Shown here piece after piece: positions 30,971-42,859 of a stretch of DNA of 64,000 nucleotides. How positions within the stretch are numbered: position 1 is the stretch's first letter; every line of letters starts with the position of its first letter. Origin of the DNA: Pristionchus mayeri (Eukaryota > Nematoda > Chromadorea > Rhabditida > Neodiplogasteridae); assembly GCA_036245805.1 (NCBI GenBank), contig BTRK01000001.1:38886995-38950994 (forward strand), given 5' to 3'. Under the pieces are notes generated by a model that was not told the DNA's origin, made no database searches, and saw only the letters and a list, made by a program, of their open reading frames with translations. The translations under genes and the position numbers were made by a program.

Positions 30971-31798
30971 AGCTCGGAAAGCTCCCAATTGTTTTTGTTA
31001 TTAGGTTGGAACATAAGTCCTGTCCGATTTCGCGAACGATCTTTGAGCTATCGTAAAGTGATCATCTCTAATCGCATTTAGCTAACTCAGCAGTGTAATT
31101 AGGTGGTATACGAACTTCTCGCTGATTAGAGAAGTCCGCTAAGTGTATATTCGGTGTGATAAACAAGAAAGATTTTAATTAATAAACATTGATTATCAAA
31201 ACAAATTAATTTTACACAACGGGTGAACGAGGAATTACACTAATTAACTAAGTAGAAGGGAAAGTAAAGCTAGACTGGGTTTGGGGTTGAGAGGGAAGGA
31301 CTCCAACCTGTTATTGATCGGAGAAGGGTATGCTCCTGGCGAAGTCCGGTCACATCGTAGATACGAGAAGCACCGTGGGTGTGGCGCTCAAAGAATGGGT
31401 AAGTTGCGCGGAGTGCTCGCGAAACATCAATGGGACGGCGTGGGTGATGAAATACAACGGCATAAGGCCGAGGAAGAGAAGAGACATGCCGAGACGCCGG
31501 CACAGACCGACGCCCGGCGAGTGAAACGGCGGCAGAAACTGTGAAGAGACGGGTAAGCAACCCGCAAGCACAGGCTGACGGGCAGCGTCAATATTAGTGA
31601 TTGGAATGATAATAAATTGAAGTTAGTACGATGATAAGAACGTGGTGAACACGGTTGAATTGATTGGTGTGGGAATTTCGTAATATTGAGTGGGATTGCG
31701 AAAGAATGGATTGAGTGTCGCACAGCGCGGGCGATTCGAATTGAATATTTCTTTGCATGGTGCCAAAATGGGTTTGGGTTTGTGAAAGTTGAATTTAC
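30971..31798. other. intergenic with one mariner-like terminal repeat
   Basis: TTAGGTTGGAACATAAGTCC (31002) looks like a mariner terminal repeat, but no partner copy is seen. A GC-richer block at 31280-31560 has open frames on both strands without recognisable content. Confidence 0.35.
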
Positions 31799-31802
31799 TT
31801 AA

Positions 31803-33579
31803 GAGACCCTCCACGAGAGAACGTAACAGGCCCTCGGATGGCTAAAAATTCGATAATTCGCGTACTTTTTTTCTGAAGTGTACTCCCCTAGTACTGATTG
31901 ACGGCCGCAATAACTAACATGGACATGGTCAGAACTCACATATCCCGATCTGTACAATATTTCAGGGTTGGAATTTAGTCCCAATGGGATTCTCAAAACC
32001 GTTTGCGAAAGAATTTGGGTCGTTGACATTTTTTGAATCTTGAACTGATGTGGAACGTTCACCATTTTTTTCAGAATTTTAGAAATGAACATATCACGAC
32101 TTTTTCGAGACTGAAGTTGATCATCCATGCTGAAATTGAGGGAAGGTGAAATTGCAATTTCACAAACATGTCTCGCATGTTATTCCAACTGACAAAAAAC
32201 TCGTTGTAAAGACCAAATCATTCACAAAAATCCATTTTGACGATTCTAGATTCATTAGCATCCTCAAAAACTCAAGTTGTCGAAATTCGATATTTTCACC
32301 ACATTTCATAGAGTTTGGATAATTATTTTGACGTCATATCGCCTCTTTTATAAGTAGTATTGTAAACTTTGAGTAATTTTGTATGGTATGGTTACTATTT
32401 TCTGCAATTTCAATGCCAATTTGAAGTTTAGGACGTTCTAATATCCTGAAAATTTCACAATTTCGTCCAAAATAATCGATTTTTCGAACGTTTCTCCTTT
32501 ATAACAAGATTTGGGGAGTTCGCATATGAAAATTCGGCTTCAGCGAGTAAAAATACATCAGAACAGTTGTTTCAAGGGCAGAAATACCAAAAAATTAAAA
32601 TTAGATTTTTTTCGAATAATCAGAAAAAAATATTTTTAAAAAAATCTAAAAATATGATTTTATCGGCCATACTGATGTATTTTTACTCGCTGAAGCCGAA
32701 TTTTCATATGCGAACTCTCCAAATCTTGATATAAAGGAGAAACGTTCGAAAAATCGATAATTTTAGACGAAATTGTGAAATTTTTAGGATATTAGAACGT
32801 CCAAAACTTCAAATTACCATTTAAATTGCAGAAAATAGTAACCATACCATACAAAATTACTCAAAGTTTACAATACTACTTATAAAAGAGGCGATATGAC
32901 GTCAAAATAATTATCCAAACTCTATGAAATGTGGTGAAAATATCGAATTTCGACAACTTGAGTTTTTGAGGATGCTAATGAATCTAGAATCGTCAAAATG
33001 GATTTTTGTGAATGATTTGGTCATTACAACGAGTTTTTTGTCAGTTGGAATAACATGCGAGACATGTTTGTGAAATTGCAATTTCACCTTCCCTCAATTT
33101 CAGCATGGATGATCAACTTCAGTCTCGAAAAAGTCGTGATATGTTCATCTTTAAAATTCTGAAAAAAATGGTGAAAGTTCCACATCAGTTCAAGATTCCA
33201 AAAATGTCAACGACCCAAATCCATTTTTTTCTAAAATTAGTTATGGCACTTTACGTGCACTTTCGGGTCGAAATTTTCGGTTTTTTGCATCTAACTTTTT
33301 TGTTTCACATTTTTTCTCTATCTAATGTAGAAATTCGGTTTCTACGCGTCAAAATACACTAGAAAATCTATATTTTATGTAATTTTAAGAAAGTCAATTT
33401 TTCGACCCCAAAAGTGGGGGGTGCCCGAAACTTTTTCAAAATCGACCCCAGACCTTAGTTATTGATGCCTTTGATAATCTCCCCGAACCTACATTTCAGG
33501 AAAAATGTTTGGGAATTATCGATATTTTCACCATCCGTGGGCCCCTGCACAGTTGTATCGTTCTCTCGTGGAGGGTCTC
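31803..33579. mobile_element. TTAA-flanked foldback A (1.78 kb)
   Basis: Terminal inverted repeat GAGACCCTCCACGAGAGAAC lies inside TTAA at 31799-31802 and 33580-33583. The arms pair over most of their length around a centre near 32610, including frames beginning MDDQLQSRKSRDMF on opposite strands, which are mirror images rather than genes. The TTAA flanks put it with PALTTAA/piggyBac-like elements. Confidence 0.87.
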
Positions 33580-33583
33580 TTAA

Positions 33584-35133
33584 GAGACCCTCCACCAGAG
33601 AACGGAACAGATCCACGGATGGTGAAAAATTCGATAATCCCCAAACTTTTTTGCCAAAATTTAGGCCCCGAGCGCTGATTGATGGCCGCAATAACTAAGG
33701 TTGGGGGCCGATTTTGAAAAAGTTTCGGGTACCCACAGCTTTTGGGGTCGAAAAAGTCGATATCTCAGAATTAGATGGAGAGTATATATTCTGACGTATT
33801 TTCACTCGTAGAAAACGAATTTTGTTATTAGAATGCGAGAAAATGCGAAACGAAAAAGTTTAGATGGAAAAACCACTTTCCCGGTAATATTTTGCTCAAT
33901 TGTAAAAAATCGAAAAATTTCGGAGTATTCTAGCTATGATTTTTAGAATCTACATCTAAAATAGTACATAAGCTGAAAATATCAGAATTTTAAAATCATG
34001 TACATATATGTGATGAAATTTAGGTCCAAAGTGCGTCAGAACCGCCAAAATGCCGGATAGGTCGTCATGTAATTTCGATTTTCGTGCAATAGAAGTTTCC
34101 ATTGACTACGAAACAAATTGAAACGTCAACTGCTAGTATTTCCTTATGAGAAAAAGGAGGGAGAAGTTCAAAAACTTGAATTTACGAAAATTCATATTTT
34201 CCAGTCCTTTGATCATTTGATCAATATTTGAAGAATAGTTCAATGTAGACTAAACGGTTTATGAAACTAATCATGTCTCATAACTTACTTAATGTGTCAT
34301 GTAGTACCTAAAAATGTCCAACCGAATGCTTCAAGTTGTACACAATATCCGTATGACTTAAAAAAAAGGTTTTTTTAGCTTAGTAGCGTTCAATCATATT
34401 TTCGTGGAGAATAACCTCGAAAATTGTGTTCTACGGTTGAAAATACATAGAAAACATCTTTCTTTGGAATCATTTGGACACTTCGACTTTTTGACATCTC
34501 CACAGCCAACTTAAAATGAGTTTTGGAAAATTTTTTATTCGTGTGTATTGTTAAGCAAATGGACACTGAAAATGTTCGTAGTTGATGTTTTAAAGCGTTT
34601 CCAAGGCAATTGAAACTTCTATTGGCACGAAAATCGAAATTGAATGACGACCTACCCGGCATTTTTGCGGTTCTGACGCACTTTGGACCTAAATTTCATC
34701 AAATATACATGATTTTAAAATTCTGATATTCTCAGCCTAAGTACTATTTTAGACGTAGATTCTGAACATCATAGCTAGAATACTCCGAAATTTTCCGATT
34801 TTTTACAATTGAGCAAAATATAACCTGGAAAGTGGTTTTTCGACCTACACTTTTATATTTCGCATTTTCTCGCATTCTAATATCAAAATTCGTTTTCTGC
34901 GAGTAAAAATACATCAGAATATCTACTTTCCATCTAATTCTGAGATATCGACTTTTTCGAACCCAAAAACTGGGGGTACCCGAAACTTTTTCAAAATCGG
35001 CCCCCAGCCTTAGTTATTGCGGCCGTCAATCAGCACTCGGGGCCTACACTTTGGAAAAAAGTTTGGGGATTTTCGAATTTTTCGCCATCCGTGGACCCCT
35101 GCACAGTTGCTACGTTCTCTCGTGGAGGGTCTC
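33584..35133. mobile_element. TTAA-flanked foldback B (1.55 kb), adjoining foldback A
   Basis: Carries the same terminal repeat (GAGACCCTCCACCAGAGAAC, one change) and the TTAA at 33580-33583 is shared with foldback A; the far TTAA is at 35134-35137. Arms pair around a centre near 34360 (CATTTTGGCGG... / GCATTTTTGCGGTTCTGACG). Confidence 0.87.
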
Positions 35134-35137
35134 TTAA

Positions 35138-36159
35138 TTAAATATAATTTGGGTATCGATTTAGAGTAAATCGGTACAGGTGGAACACTTGAACATCCCA
35201 TTAATATGTTCAGATCAATTAAGCGACTCATGGTAATCGAGAAATTGATGATTGTCATCAAACCAATGTTCGGAATATTTTTCAAAATGTTTGGATCACT
35301 ATTTTGCAGAAGAGAAAAATCGTGGGGCAACTTCATATATATTATTGATAAGCCCATGTCTGGTACTTTATAAAATGATAGGGTTGATCCACCCCTTCCC
35401 CGAATTACAGGGGGAACAAAGAGTAAGTTGGAGTGATGGAGCTGTTCAATCGATTAGTATTCCTGCCCTGATAATCAAACTGACAGTTCTTAGAATATAG
35501 GCGATATAGTGCACTACTGCGTCATTCATATCAGGTTGGTCATAAAGTTTTGTCCGGTTTTAACCAATCTGCATTCTGGTATCTCCCTTCGTTCGTTTTT
35601 GCCCAATCAACTAAGGTCTTTTAGTGATAGATAGGGGCGTCTATACTCTCTTCAGCACACACTATGATAAATGTGTCCGACCAACGAAACAAATACAGCC
35701 ATGTCCCAGACTTCATGTGATCGACCTAGACCCTAACTTTTTGAAGGATCATTATTTCATTTAGAACAGAGATATGATCCAATCTTTGCCGTATTCGTCG
35801 TATTCAATCGTATTCGTGAGGTAGAACATTAAAATCAGATATATTCTAGTGAACATCGGTATATTCATAAGCAAATAAAATACAACAAACAAGCAAAGCA
35901 AGTTGTTTTCAAGAATCTGACAAAATTCTGGCAATTTTTTGGGAAGTTATTAAGAAATTTTGCATATTTCATTCATAATTGACGGCAGCCTCAACGAAAA
36001 TGACGAGATAATGCGTGATTCGGTACTGGGGCGATGTGACATTTACATGTTTCAATCGTATTCGTGAGGTAGAACATTAAATTCAGTAGTGTCAAATCAA
36101 ATCATGTTCATCATACCACACGGGGACGGGGAACTTGACTGCTCCTAGGAAGAGGGGAA
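35138..36159. other. intergenic with a mariner-like terminal repeat remnant
   Basis: AGGTTGGTCATAAAGTTTTG at 35535 resembles a mariner end without a partner. A 20-bp phrase (CGTATTCGTGAGGTAGAACA) occurs twice (35810 and 36058). No gene was seen. Confidence 0.4.
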
Positions 36160-36712
36160 CTGGGTAGGGGTAGTGGATAAAACGGCAATGAACAAAACGG
36201 CAAATGAACGCCGATTCAATTCAAGGTAGCGACTTATGAGTTGTTTCATTGTTACCAGTGAGCTCCCCTACATTTGCATATACTAATCCCGTTACCAGGT
36301 GAACTTGAGTTAAACAGCTCATGTATAGGGGGTTCGTGGTCCAAAATTGAAAATTTGAGTGGAAAATCAACGTTATATAATCACCAAATGCCTTAGTCAA
36401 TCGATCTCCATGCTACTATTTTAGAGTAGTTTCTGGGGTACTGGAATATCGATTGGTTACGACATTTGGTAATTTTCTAACCATGATTTTCCACTCAATT
36501 TTTCAATTTTGGACCATGAACCCTACATGAATGAGCTGTGAAACTCAAATTCGCCTGGTAACGGGATTAGCATATGCAAATGTAGGGGAGCACACACTGG
36601 TAACAATGAAACAACTCCCAAGTCGCTATCTTGAATCGGAAGCGAATGGCGTTCATTTGCCGTTTTGTCCATTGCCGTTTTGTCCACTACCCCTGGGTAG
36701 AGGGAGATTGTC
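36160..36712. mobile_element. inverted-repeat element of about 550 bp
   Basis: Arms pair from GGGTAGGGGTAGTGGATAAA / its complement CCACTACCCCTGGGTAG through AACGGCAATGAACAAAACGG and ATTTGCATATACTAATCCCG towards a centre near 36435. It contains ATCGATTGG motifs shared with the repeats at 4.7 and 61.2 kb. Confidence 0.8.
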
Positions 36713-36799
36713 TAGACAATAAGCGAAGCTTAAACAAAGTAGAACTTGTGTGAGTAAACTACATTCGAAGTCGACCACATTATACGTGTTCTTTTAAAA

Positions 36800-37230
36800 A
36801 ACAGAGTCAGAAGCTTGAGAAAATCCAAGAAAAATTCACTCGTATTCTATACTATCGGTGTTTTCCGTCTCCGTCATATCCTCTTGGTCTACCATTCTAT
36901 TCTCAACGTCTGTCTTTCCTGGGTCTTCAAGCGCTTTTTGAGAGGAGAGTCACTTATGATTTAGTCCTGGCCCGTAGGATTATGTATGGAGACACCATAC
37001 TCGATAGAAGTAATTTTTTCCTGGTTGCTCCCCTAAGAGAAAGGACCAACAACTTTGGAATCCATATTGAGAAAACCAAATCGACACCTCGATACCACTG
37101 TTTTTCTCGTAGAGTTTCTAGGATTTTAAACGCTCTTCCTACCCATGCATTGTCATCTCCCAGCATCCCTGTTTACAAAAAGAGATTAAGAGCTCTTCAA
37201 TTTGATTTTAGTAAATATATTTTCCAATAG
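36800..37230 (+). pseudogene. CR1/Jockey-like LINE, C-terminal fragment
   Basis: One open frame reads QKLEKIQEKFTRILYYRCF, YSQRLSFLGLQALFERRVTY, RRIMYGDTIL and, near the end, RRVSRILNALPTHALS and VYKKRLRALQFDF before a stop at 37228. This is the standard post-polymerase tail of CR1/Jockey-type LINEs. The polymerase itself is not present upstream, so it is a 5'-truncated copy. Downstream to about 37600 is probably its 3' UTR. Confidence 0.78.
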
Positions 37231-37756
37231 TACTTCCCTCCACTACTTCCCATTCCCATTCCCATAGTCCCCATACCTCCACCCTTCATCCTCGCCCCTC
37301 CCCCTATTTAGAGATCTTCTGACGCTGGAGCTCGGAGCAGAGTCTACCTGGTCTACCTCGAATGCCTCTTCCTCGATAAAACTCCCCATCAGACCAGACG
37401 ATGACAGATGAGACCAGCCGATTGGATCTTCTCATTTTACGATTGCACCTCCATCCCCCCATCCCCCACATTCCTCCCTTCTTATCGTATTCCTTCCTTC
37501 GTATTTCTTCCTCAGTATGAGGAGAGTCAACACTCTTGTATCACAACGCTTAAGTAATTATTCGTCTTCCGTTGCGCCGCCGAGCGCAGATAAAATATGT
37601 ATATATATGACCTAGCTCCTCTTATCGATTAAAAGCTCCAAAAAATTCATTAATATCTCAACTCTCAACACAGATATGATTAGTTGGCTGAGTGTCATTG
37701 ACGCTTGATAGCTCAGGGGAGTGTGCGAATTCAAATCGCTGTAAGATTTGTCAAAA

Positions 37757-37840
37757 GACGGGAACCGAACCCGCACCCTTCCGATCACCTATGGACCTCT
37801 ACCTCCTAGCTCGCGCTATGATCTTTGGAGGGTGGAAGCT
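37757..37840 (-). repeat. tRNA-derived SINE-like sequence
   Basis: The minus strand contains GAGCTAGGAGGTAGAGG (resembling a pol III A box) and, about 35 nt later, GGTTCGGTTCC (B box, 37761-37771 on the plus strand). It does not fold by eye into a complete tRNA. Part of the block recurs at 28.5 kb, which favours a SINE over a tRNA gene. Confidence 0.5.
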
Positions 37841-38180
37841 CCCACACACTTTTTCCTGTCGATGTGGTTACTTTGAGTTTAGTCCTCCTTTAAGCGAATG
37901 CGCACACGGTTGCAAAATTTTAGCGTCCTAGCTGCTCAGGAACGAAAATGCTCAAGGTTTATGGTATAGTATAGTATAGTAGGTAACAAAGGAAAATAGG
38001 TAACTAGCGGGGAAATACGTTCTGTCAAAAGTCGATAACTACTTTTATGTTTTATCAGAGGTCATTCTGAGAGATCGCATGTGGCATTTGACAAACTTTT
38101 CAAAGTGCTTCAATCTGAATACCCTTTTAGTGGCTGATGTACCTGAGAGAGACGAATGAGAGACGGTGGGAGACGAGAGA
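37841..38180. other. intergenic, nothing recognised
   Basis: No support for a gene. A short TATAG repeat lies near 37965. Confidence 0.4.
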
Positions 38181-38189
38181 GAAACTTCG

Positions 38190-38830
38190 CTACGAGGAGA
38201 GGGAAACTGTCGACGTAATCAATAGATGTGGGGGAAGATAGAGTGCAAGAGAGAGGGATAGGAAGTGCTATTGTACGAAGCAGTGAAATGACGAGCTAGT
38301 TCACATGCTTTTGATGTGTCAGAAACGCAGAGAGAACCGTCGGGAGAGACGAGTGAGGGGATAGTATCGGATTGATCTTTTATTCGTGTACTTGCATAAG
38401 AGAAGAAAGCTTTGAGGTTATTCGATTTTGCCAGACGTTTTTCCCTATTCCTAGCGGTGTGTTTAATAGATTGTTTAAGTGAGCGGAATGCAGAGAAATA
38501 GTCAGTGATGGATCTCTCATATATGACTTCCTACATTTACGTAATAGGCGAATGGAGCGAGAGGAGAAACGGATACGCTTTCGATTAAATGAACGAAGTG
38601 GTACGAAGATGTCTATAATAGTGTGAACAATTTCGGGGAAACTAGAGTAGAGAAAATCGGGGTCGGAAGAGGAGGATAGCAGAGAGGTCCAGTCGACAGA
38701 GAATCTGAGAGCAGACTGCGCTCCAATCGACTCGACTGTAGTCTCTACGGGGTGGATGGGAATGGGGAGGAAGAGATATCACGCCTCTCACGAGAGAATC
38801 GAGTTCACCCAGGGATCGGGAAAAAATCAT
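38190..38830 (-). pseudogene. LINE region between endonuclease and polymerase, fragment
   Basis: Minus-strand frames include RRDYSRVDWSAVCSQILCRL and, further on, a NRKRIRFSSRSIRLL-type basic segment. The D-Y-x-x-V-D-W and later basic pattern matches the linker between the endonuclease and reverse transcriptase of CR1/Jockey LINEs. Frames are broken. Confidence 0.5.
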
Positions 38831-39460
38831 GAAATTGGTTCTTGTCAGTATTGACCATCCCTGGACATGTCTGAGTGACCCCCAAAGTCTCGATTTGCAT
38901 ACTTCATTTTGGAGCTCCCTACACCGGGTCGGTTCTAGGCTGCTCCCACTTTGACAGCGATTTTGGCGATTCTAGTGACAGATATGCGAAAATTGTCCTT
39001 GGAGTGACCCCCAACTCATTTTTCGAGCTCTATCGGTCTATCGCTACCAATTTCTCTAAAACCCATTTTTAACAGTGGTACATTAGAACAAATTTTCTCA
39101 AAAGTGTAGGTAAAGGCGCAAACAAAATTTTCACAATGCACGCACCTCATAACGAGCTTTCCAATGATGTACTGGCGCCACAAATACCGTTTCTTATACA
39201 TCACTTATGCTCATATTAATTTTTTAGATCATTTGAAGTCACTTCATTCAGTCCCACAACGCTCGTGAAAGTGCCAGAACAAAGCAATGTAAAGGGACAA
39301 TGGAATCATTTCATTCCTCGCTCTCGAAAACATGACATGACAAGGATTTTCTCTTTATTAAAATATTATTTTTCTTTTTCTTTTTATCAATTCCAATGCA
39401 AATCAAGTAGAAGTATCTGATAATAACAAGAAAATTGCGCGAAAGTGGATTTTCAGTGTA
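38831..39460. other. intergenic, nothing recognised
   Basis: Separates two LINE fragments on the same strand; it may be an insertion between them, but no terminal repeats were seen. Confidence 0.35.
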
Positions 39461-39464
39461 AAGT

Positions 39465-39588
39465 TTCCGAGATGTCCTATTCCGAAATGGCATTTTCCGA
39501 GATGTCCTTTTTCCGTGATGTAATTTCCGAAATGTCCTTTTCCGAAATGGAATTTCCGAGATGTCGTTTTCCGAATTGTCTTATCAGT
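39465..39588. repeat. imperfect tandem repeat of TTTCCGARATGTCC
   Basis: About eight imperfect copies of a 13-16 bp unit with core CCGAAATG or CCGAGATG in a row. No relation to neighbours is apparent. Confidence 0.85.
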
Positions 39589-39639
39589 ATGCGAGGAGAC
39601 TATTTGATGAAGAGGAAGAAATCGGGAGAAAGAGAGAAG

Positions 39640-39966
39640 AGCATTGGAATGAGGACTGGTCGAATAGAGGGAGAGAGAGGGCCAATCAATTTCCTTGCAG
39701 TTAAAATCACCTAATAAGATAATGGGGGAGAGATGGGAACAGATCAGATCATAGATATACTCAAAGCACTCGTTAAAGGACTCAATACGACACGAAGGAC
39801 TGTGATAGACACGAATAAGGATCACGGAAATGGATGGAGTGAGGGTGACCTGGCATGATACTAGTTGGAAGTAAGCAGATAAGGATTGCGATGATATCAA
39901 GGAGGAGGGGAGCGTACTATCAACAAGAATGGCGACTCCGCAACCTGGTATATATAGGCCCAGCAA
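39640..39966 (-). pseudogene. CR1/Jockey-like LINE endonuclease fragment
   Basis: The minus-strand frame has GCGVAILVDSTLPSS, VSCQVTLTPSISVILIRVYHSP, IILLGDFNCKEIDWPSL and a tail ending SSHTDKTIRKT. GDFN is the Mg-binding Asp/Asn motif of APE-type endonucleases. The N-terminal and final SDH motifs are missing. It lies upstream of, and on the same strand as, the linker fragment at 38.2-38.8 kb, so both may come from one insertion. Confidence 0.68.
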
Positions 39967-40004
39967 GCCCCGCCCACTTTACTCCGACGCGATTCCACCG
40001 GAAA

Positions 40005-40310
40005 GTGTTATCGAGAGAGCACAAGCGTCATTCTCAACCAAATAGTTCGTTCAAAAAAAGAATTTGAAACCTCTCACCGAGAGGAATCCAGTGGTTGGTC
40101 GACGAACTGTGTCTGACTCCTCTGAGTTGGTCCGAATACATGTTTTGTAGTGAACATAGCTAATGCGCACTATAAAACGTGTCTTCTGACCAACTCAGAG
40201 GAGTCAGACGCAGTTCGTCGACCAACCACTGGATTACTCTCGGGGGAGAGCTTCCAGATTCTTTTTGAATGAACGATTTGGTTGAGAATGACGCTTGTGC
40301 TGTCTCTTCG
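40005..40310. mobile_element. 300-bp inverted-repeat element
   Basis: Arms of about 130 bp pair well: GCACAAGCGTCATTCTCAAC with its complement at the right end, and CCAGTGGTTGGTCGACGAAC and CTGACTCCTCTGAGTTGGTC with their complements towards the centre near 40155. No coding capacity. Confidence 0.85.
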
Positions 40311-41025
40311 CGCAACATTTCATAAAGGAGAGGACGCGAGCGAACGAGTGCAAGGGGGGCGGAGTCTGGGAGCGCTCTTTCTTCATCTCTCTCACCCGGC
40401 GCGTGTAGAGAGCGACCGAAAATACGAAAGGGCGCGCCTGTATCTCATACTTGCCTCTCCTCACTGGGGTAAGGCACAACCCGGAAAGGGCGATGCTCTT
40501 CACAAATTTTTGGCGTTTTGACTGGGATGGAGTGGAATTGGCTCCGCCCCTCACTCCCTTGTCTCGCTTTTCTGCCGTTCTGCGTTGTCGGTGTTTCGCG
40601 TACTTTATACGTTCTAGTAAGATTCTGGGATAAGATAACGACAAACGGAAAAAGCATGATCTTATTTGGATCCCAATGGGCAAGTTGAGCATATTTAGGA
40701 TGACATATCTTCATTTCGGCAATACCCCTTGTGGACCCTAGGTATAGAGGGGTCTCGATCGGCTCTGTACGTTTCGATCAAAGGAAAGCATCGCGTCAGT
40801 TAAAGTGAGGGGAGAATATGCATTTCATTAAGTTATTTTTAAATTCAATTTATTAAAAATTGTTTATCTAAAATTCTAAAAACTCAAAAGTAATATCAGA
40901 GAAATCTAAATGAGAAATCAATAAAGAAGGCTTATATGTTCCTCAATATTGAAATAAAACACATTATTACAATTTTAGCTATAAAAATAGCAATGAATTC
41001 ATTTTTGTATTAGTTTTGTCGAACA
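40311..41025. other. intergenic upstream of the 41-kb gene
   Basis: A GC-richer part (40320-40620) then AT-rich sequence. No motif stands out. Confidence 0.35.
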
Positions 41026-42859
41026 ATGATTTTATTCTACGCAATCCTTGTCACATACTTTAGTTCCGCATCAGTTTGCTACTACCCTTTTTGAAAATCG
41101 CTTAGTTGCAATTTGAGGGATCAATTGATTTGCCTCCTCCGGCTCCAGCTCTAGCTTCAATAGATGGAGATATAGACTATTTCGTTAAAAAAACAGCTGC
41201 TTACCTGGTCTTTAGAATTCCTAAAGTAGTGGTGAGTTTTTATTTTAAGAGAATCTTATTTGTTTTGTTGAAAATCTTGGCATTTGAGAAATTATTTTTA
41301 AAATAATTTCAGGAAGCTTCTGTCGTGGATAAAAATGCTCTAATATATATGATGCAGGAGTACACGGTACTAAATTAACTTTTATATCTTATATTTTATC
41401 TTTATATTTTATATTATATATCTTTAATGGTATTAGTATATGAAGGCGTTCGCGTAACAATCGAACAATGTTTGGCACAGGCCAAAACTCGATTTTTCGA
41501 AACTCTGGCCACTGGGTTTTTCGAGGGTGCTGAAGATGTCCATATTCATTTTGGACCTAGAGCCTTCGTTGAGGCCAGACGGCGTCACGTCGAAATCTCT
41601 GCATATGGTATTCCCAAAATTAAGTAAACATGTTTCTAGGATTGAAATTCAACGGCGATAACAATTGTGTATTGTCTGTGTAAATTTTAAAATGCACAAA
41701 AATAAATTTAATTTTTTTTAAAATGCGGAAATTCAAAAGCATAAAATGAAAGTATCACCGATTTGACCAGCTTGATGTGAGGATTCCTAATATATTTTTC
41801 ATTTTAATGTCAGACATGCTCAATTTTTGTAGTGAAATTAAATGTATCTTAAAATTGAGAGATGAACTGCCTCCTCCCCTTGATCTCTCTCGACCCATAT
41901 CGACTGACCTCTTCTCTCCTCTGGCTCTCGTCTCTCTGACTGTCTTCACTCTCTGCTCTTCCCATTGTCTCTCATCATGCCCACTGGCGCTTCACTCTGA
42001 TCATCTCTCAATTTTCAGATACATTTAATTACACTACAGAAATTGAGCATGTCTAATATGAAAATGTAAAATATATTAGGAATCGTCACATCAATCCGGT
42101 CAAATCGGTGTAACTTTCATTTTACACTTATGATTTTCCGAATTTTTAGAAAAATTTATTTTTGTAAATTTTTAAAATTAGACTACACAGTTGTATTCAT
42201 CGTTGAATTTTACTCCTAACAACATGTTCGCTTAATTTTGGGAATACCAGATGCAGATATACATGCGATAATGAGATTTCGAACGTGACGCCGTCTGGCC
42301 TCAACGAAGGCTCTAGGTGTAAAATGAATATGGACATCGTCTTCAGCACCCTAGAAAACCCCAGTGACCAGATTTTCGAAAAATAGTTTTGGACTGTGCC
42401 AAACATGCTCCGATTTGTTCGATTCTTACACGAACAGCTTCATATTATTATTTAGTAACTTTTTCCTAGGCTGTTAACGCTATTCATTAGAATTTAGGGG
42501 GGGGGGGTTGGATTAATGGTCGAATTTTTGCAACAATTCTACGAAATGCGAAATGTGATTTGAGAATTAAATATTTAAAGACAAACATAAAAAATTTATT
42601 CAGAAATTGCTTTACAAAAAACATAATATACCACTGCCCGAAGACTTCGACACTTATCTTCCTCATTTTGTGCTGCCTGGAGAAGCTAATTATAAACCAA
42701 CTGACAAGAAGAAACGTTCTGCTCACAAGGTGAAAAACAATCAGATCACTAACAAAATTCGCTGCTAAAAAATTGCAGATAATTGAATTCGACGTCGATG
42801 TTGTTGAAGAAGATATTGGATATGGAGAGCCATCGGCAGATTTTGAGGCAAAATTTTAA
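41026..42859 (+). CDS. small secreted protein, five exons, foldback inside intron 3
   Basis: Proposed exons 41026-41073, 41106-41231, 41313-41366, 42604-42729 and 42779-42859 are all phase 0 and give about 144 residues. Exon 1 is a signal peptide (MILFYAILVTYFSSAS). Exon 2 contains SIDLPPPAPALASIDGDIDY. Exon 4 has LPEDFDTYLPHFVLPGE and a basic end KKKRSAH. Exon 5 is very acidic (DVDVVEEDIGYGEPSADF). Donors (GTGAG, GTACT, GTGAA) and acceptors (TTTCAG, ATTCAG, TTGCAG) are reasonable; intron 1 is only 32 nt with a weak donor and is the least certain part. No family is recognised. Intron 3 holds a 1-kb foldback, leaving the reading frame untouched. Confidence 0.58.
41432..42456. mobile_element. 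1-kb foldback element within an intron
   Basis: ATATGAAGGCGTTCGCGTAA pairs with the right end near 42420-42447. Further pairs are TTTGGCACAGGCCAAAAC, CCTTCGTTGAGGCCAGACGG, TTCAACGGCGATAA and AATATATTAGGAATC. The centre is near 41945. The 66-codon frame at 41427-41627 belongs to the arm and is not a gene. Confidence 0.85.

Noticed and set aside
31280..31560. Possible LINE tail or gene in a GC-richer block
   Set aside because: Open frames exist on both strands, but no motif is strong enough to call.
31803..33362. Frames starting MDDQLQSRKSRDMF on both strands
   Set aside because: They are the same arm sequence of a palindromic element read from either side, with no conserved content.
37757..37840. 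Functional tRNA gene
   Set aside because: A- and B-box-like motifs are present, but a complete cloverleaf and acceptor stem could not be formed by eye, and part of the block is repeated elsewhere.
41427..41627. 66-codon plus-strand frame (MVLVYEGVRVTIEQ...)
   Set aside because: It lies in the left arm of a foldback, with a mirrored frame in the right arm (42197-42406, minus).
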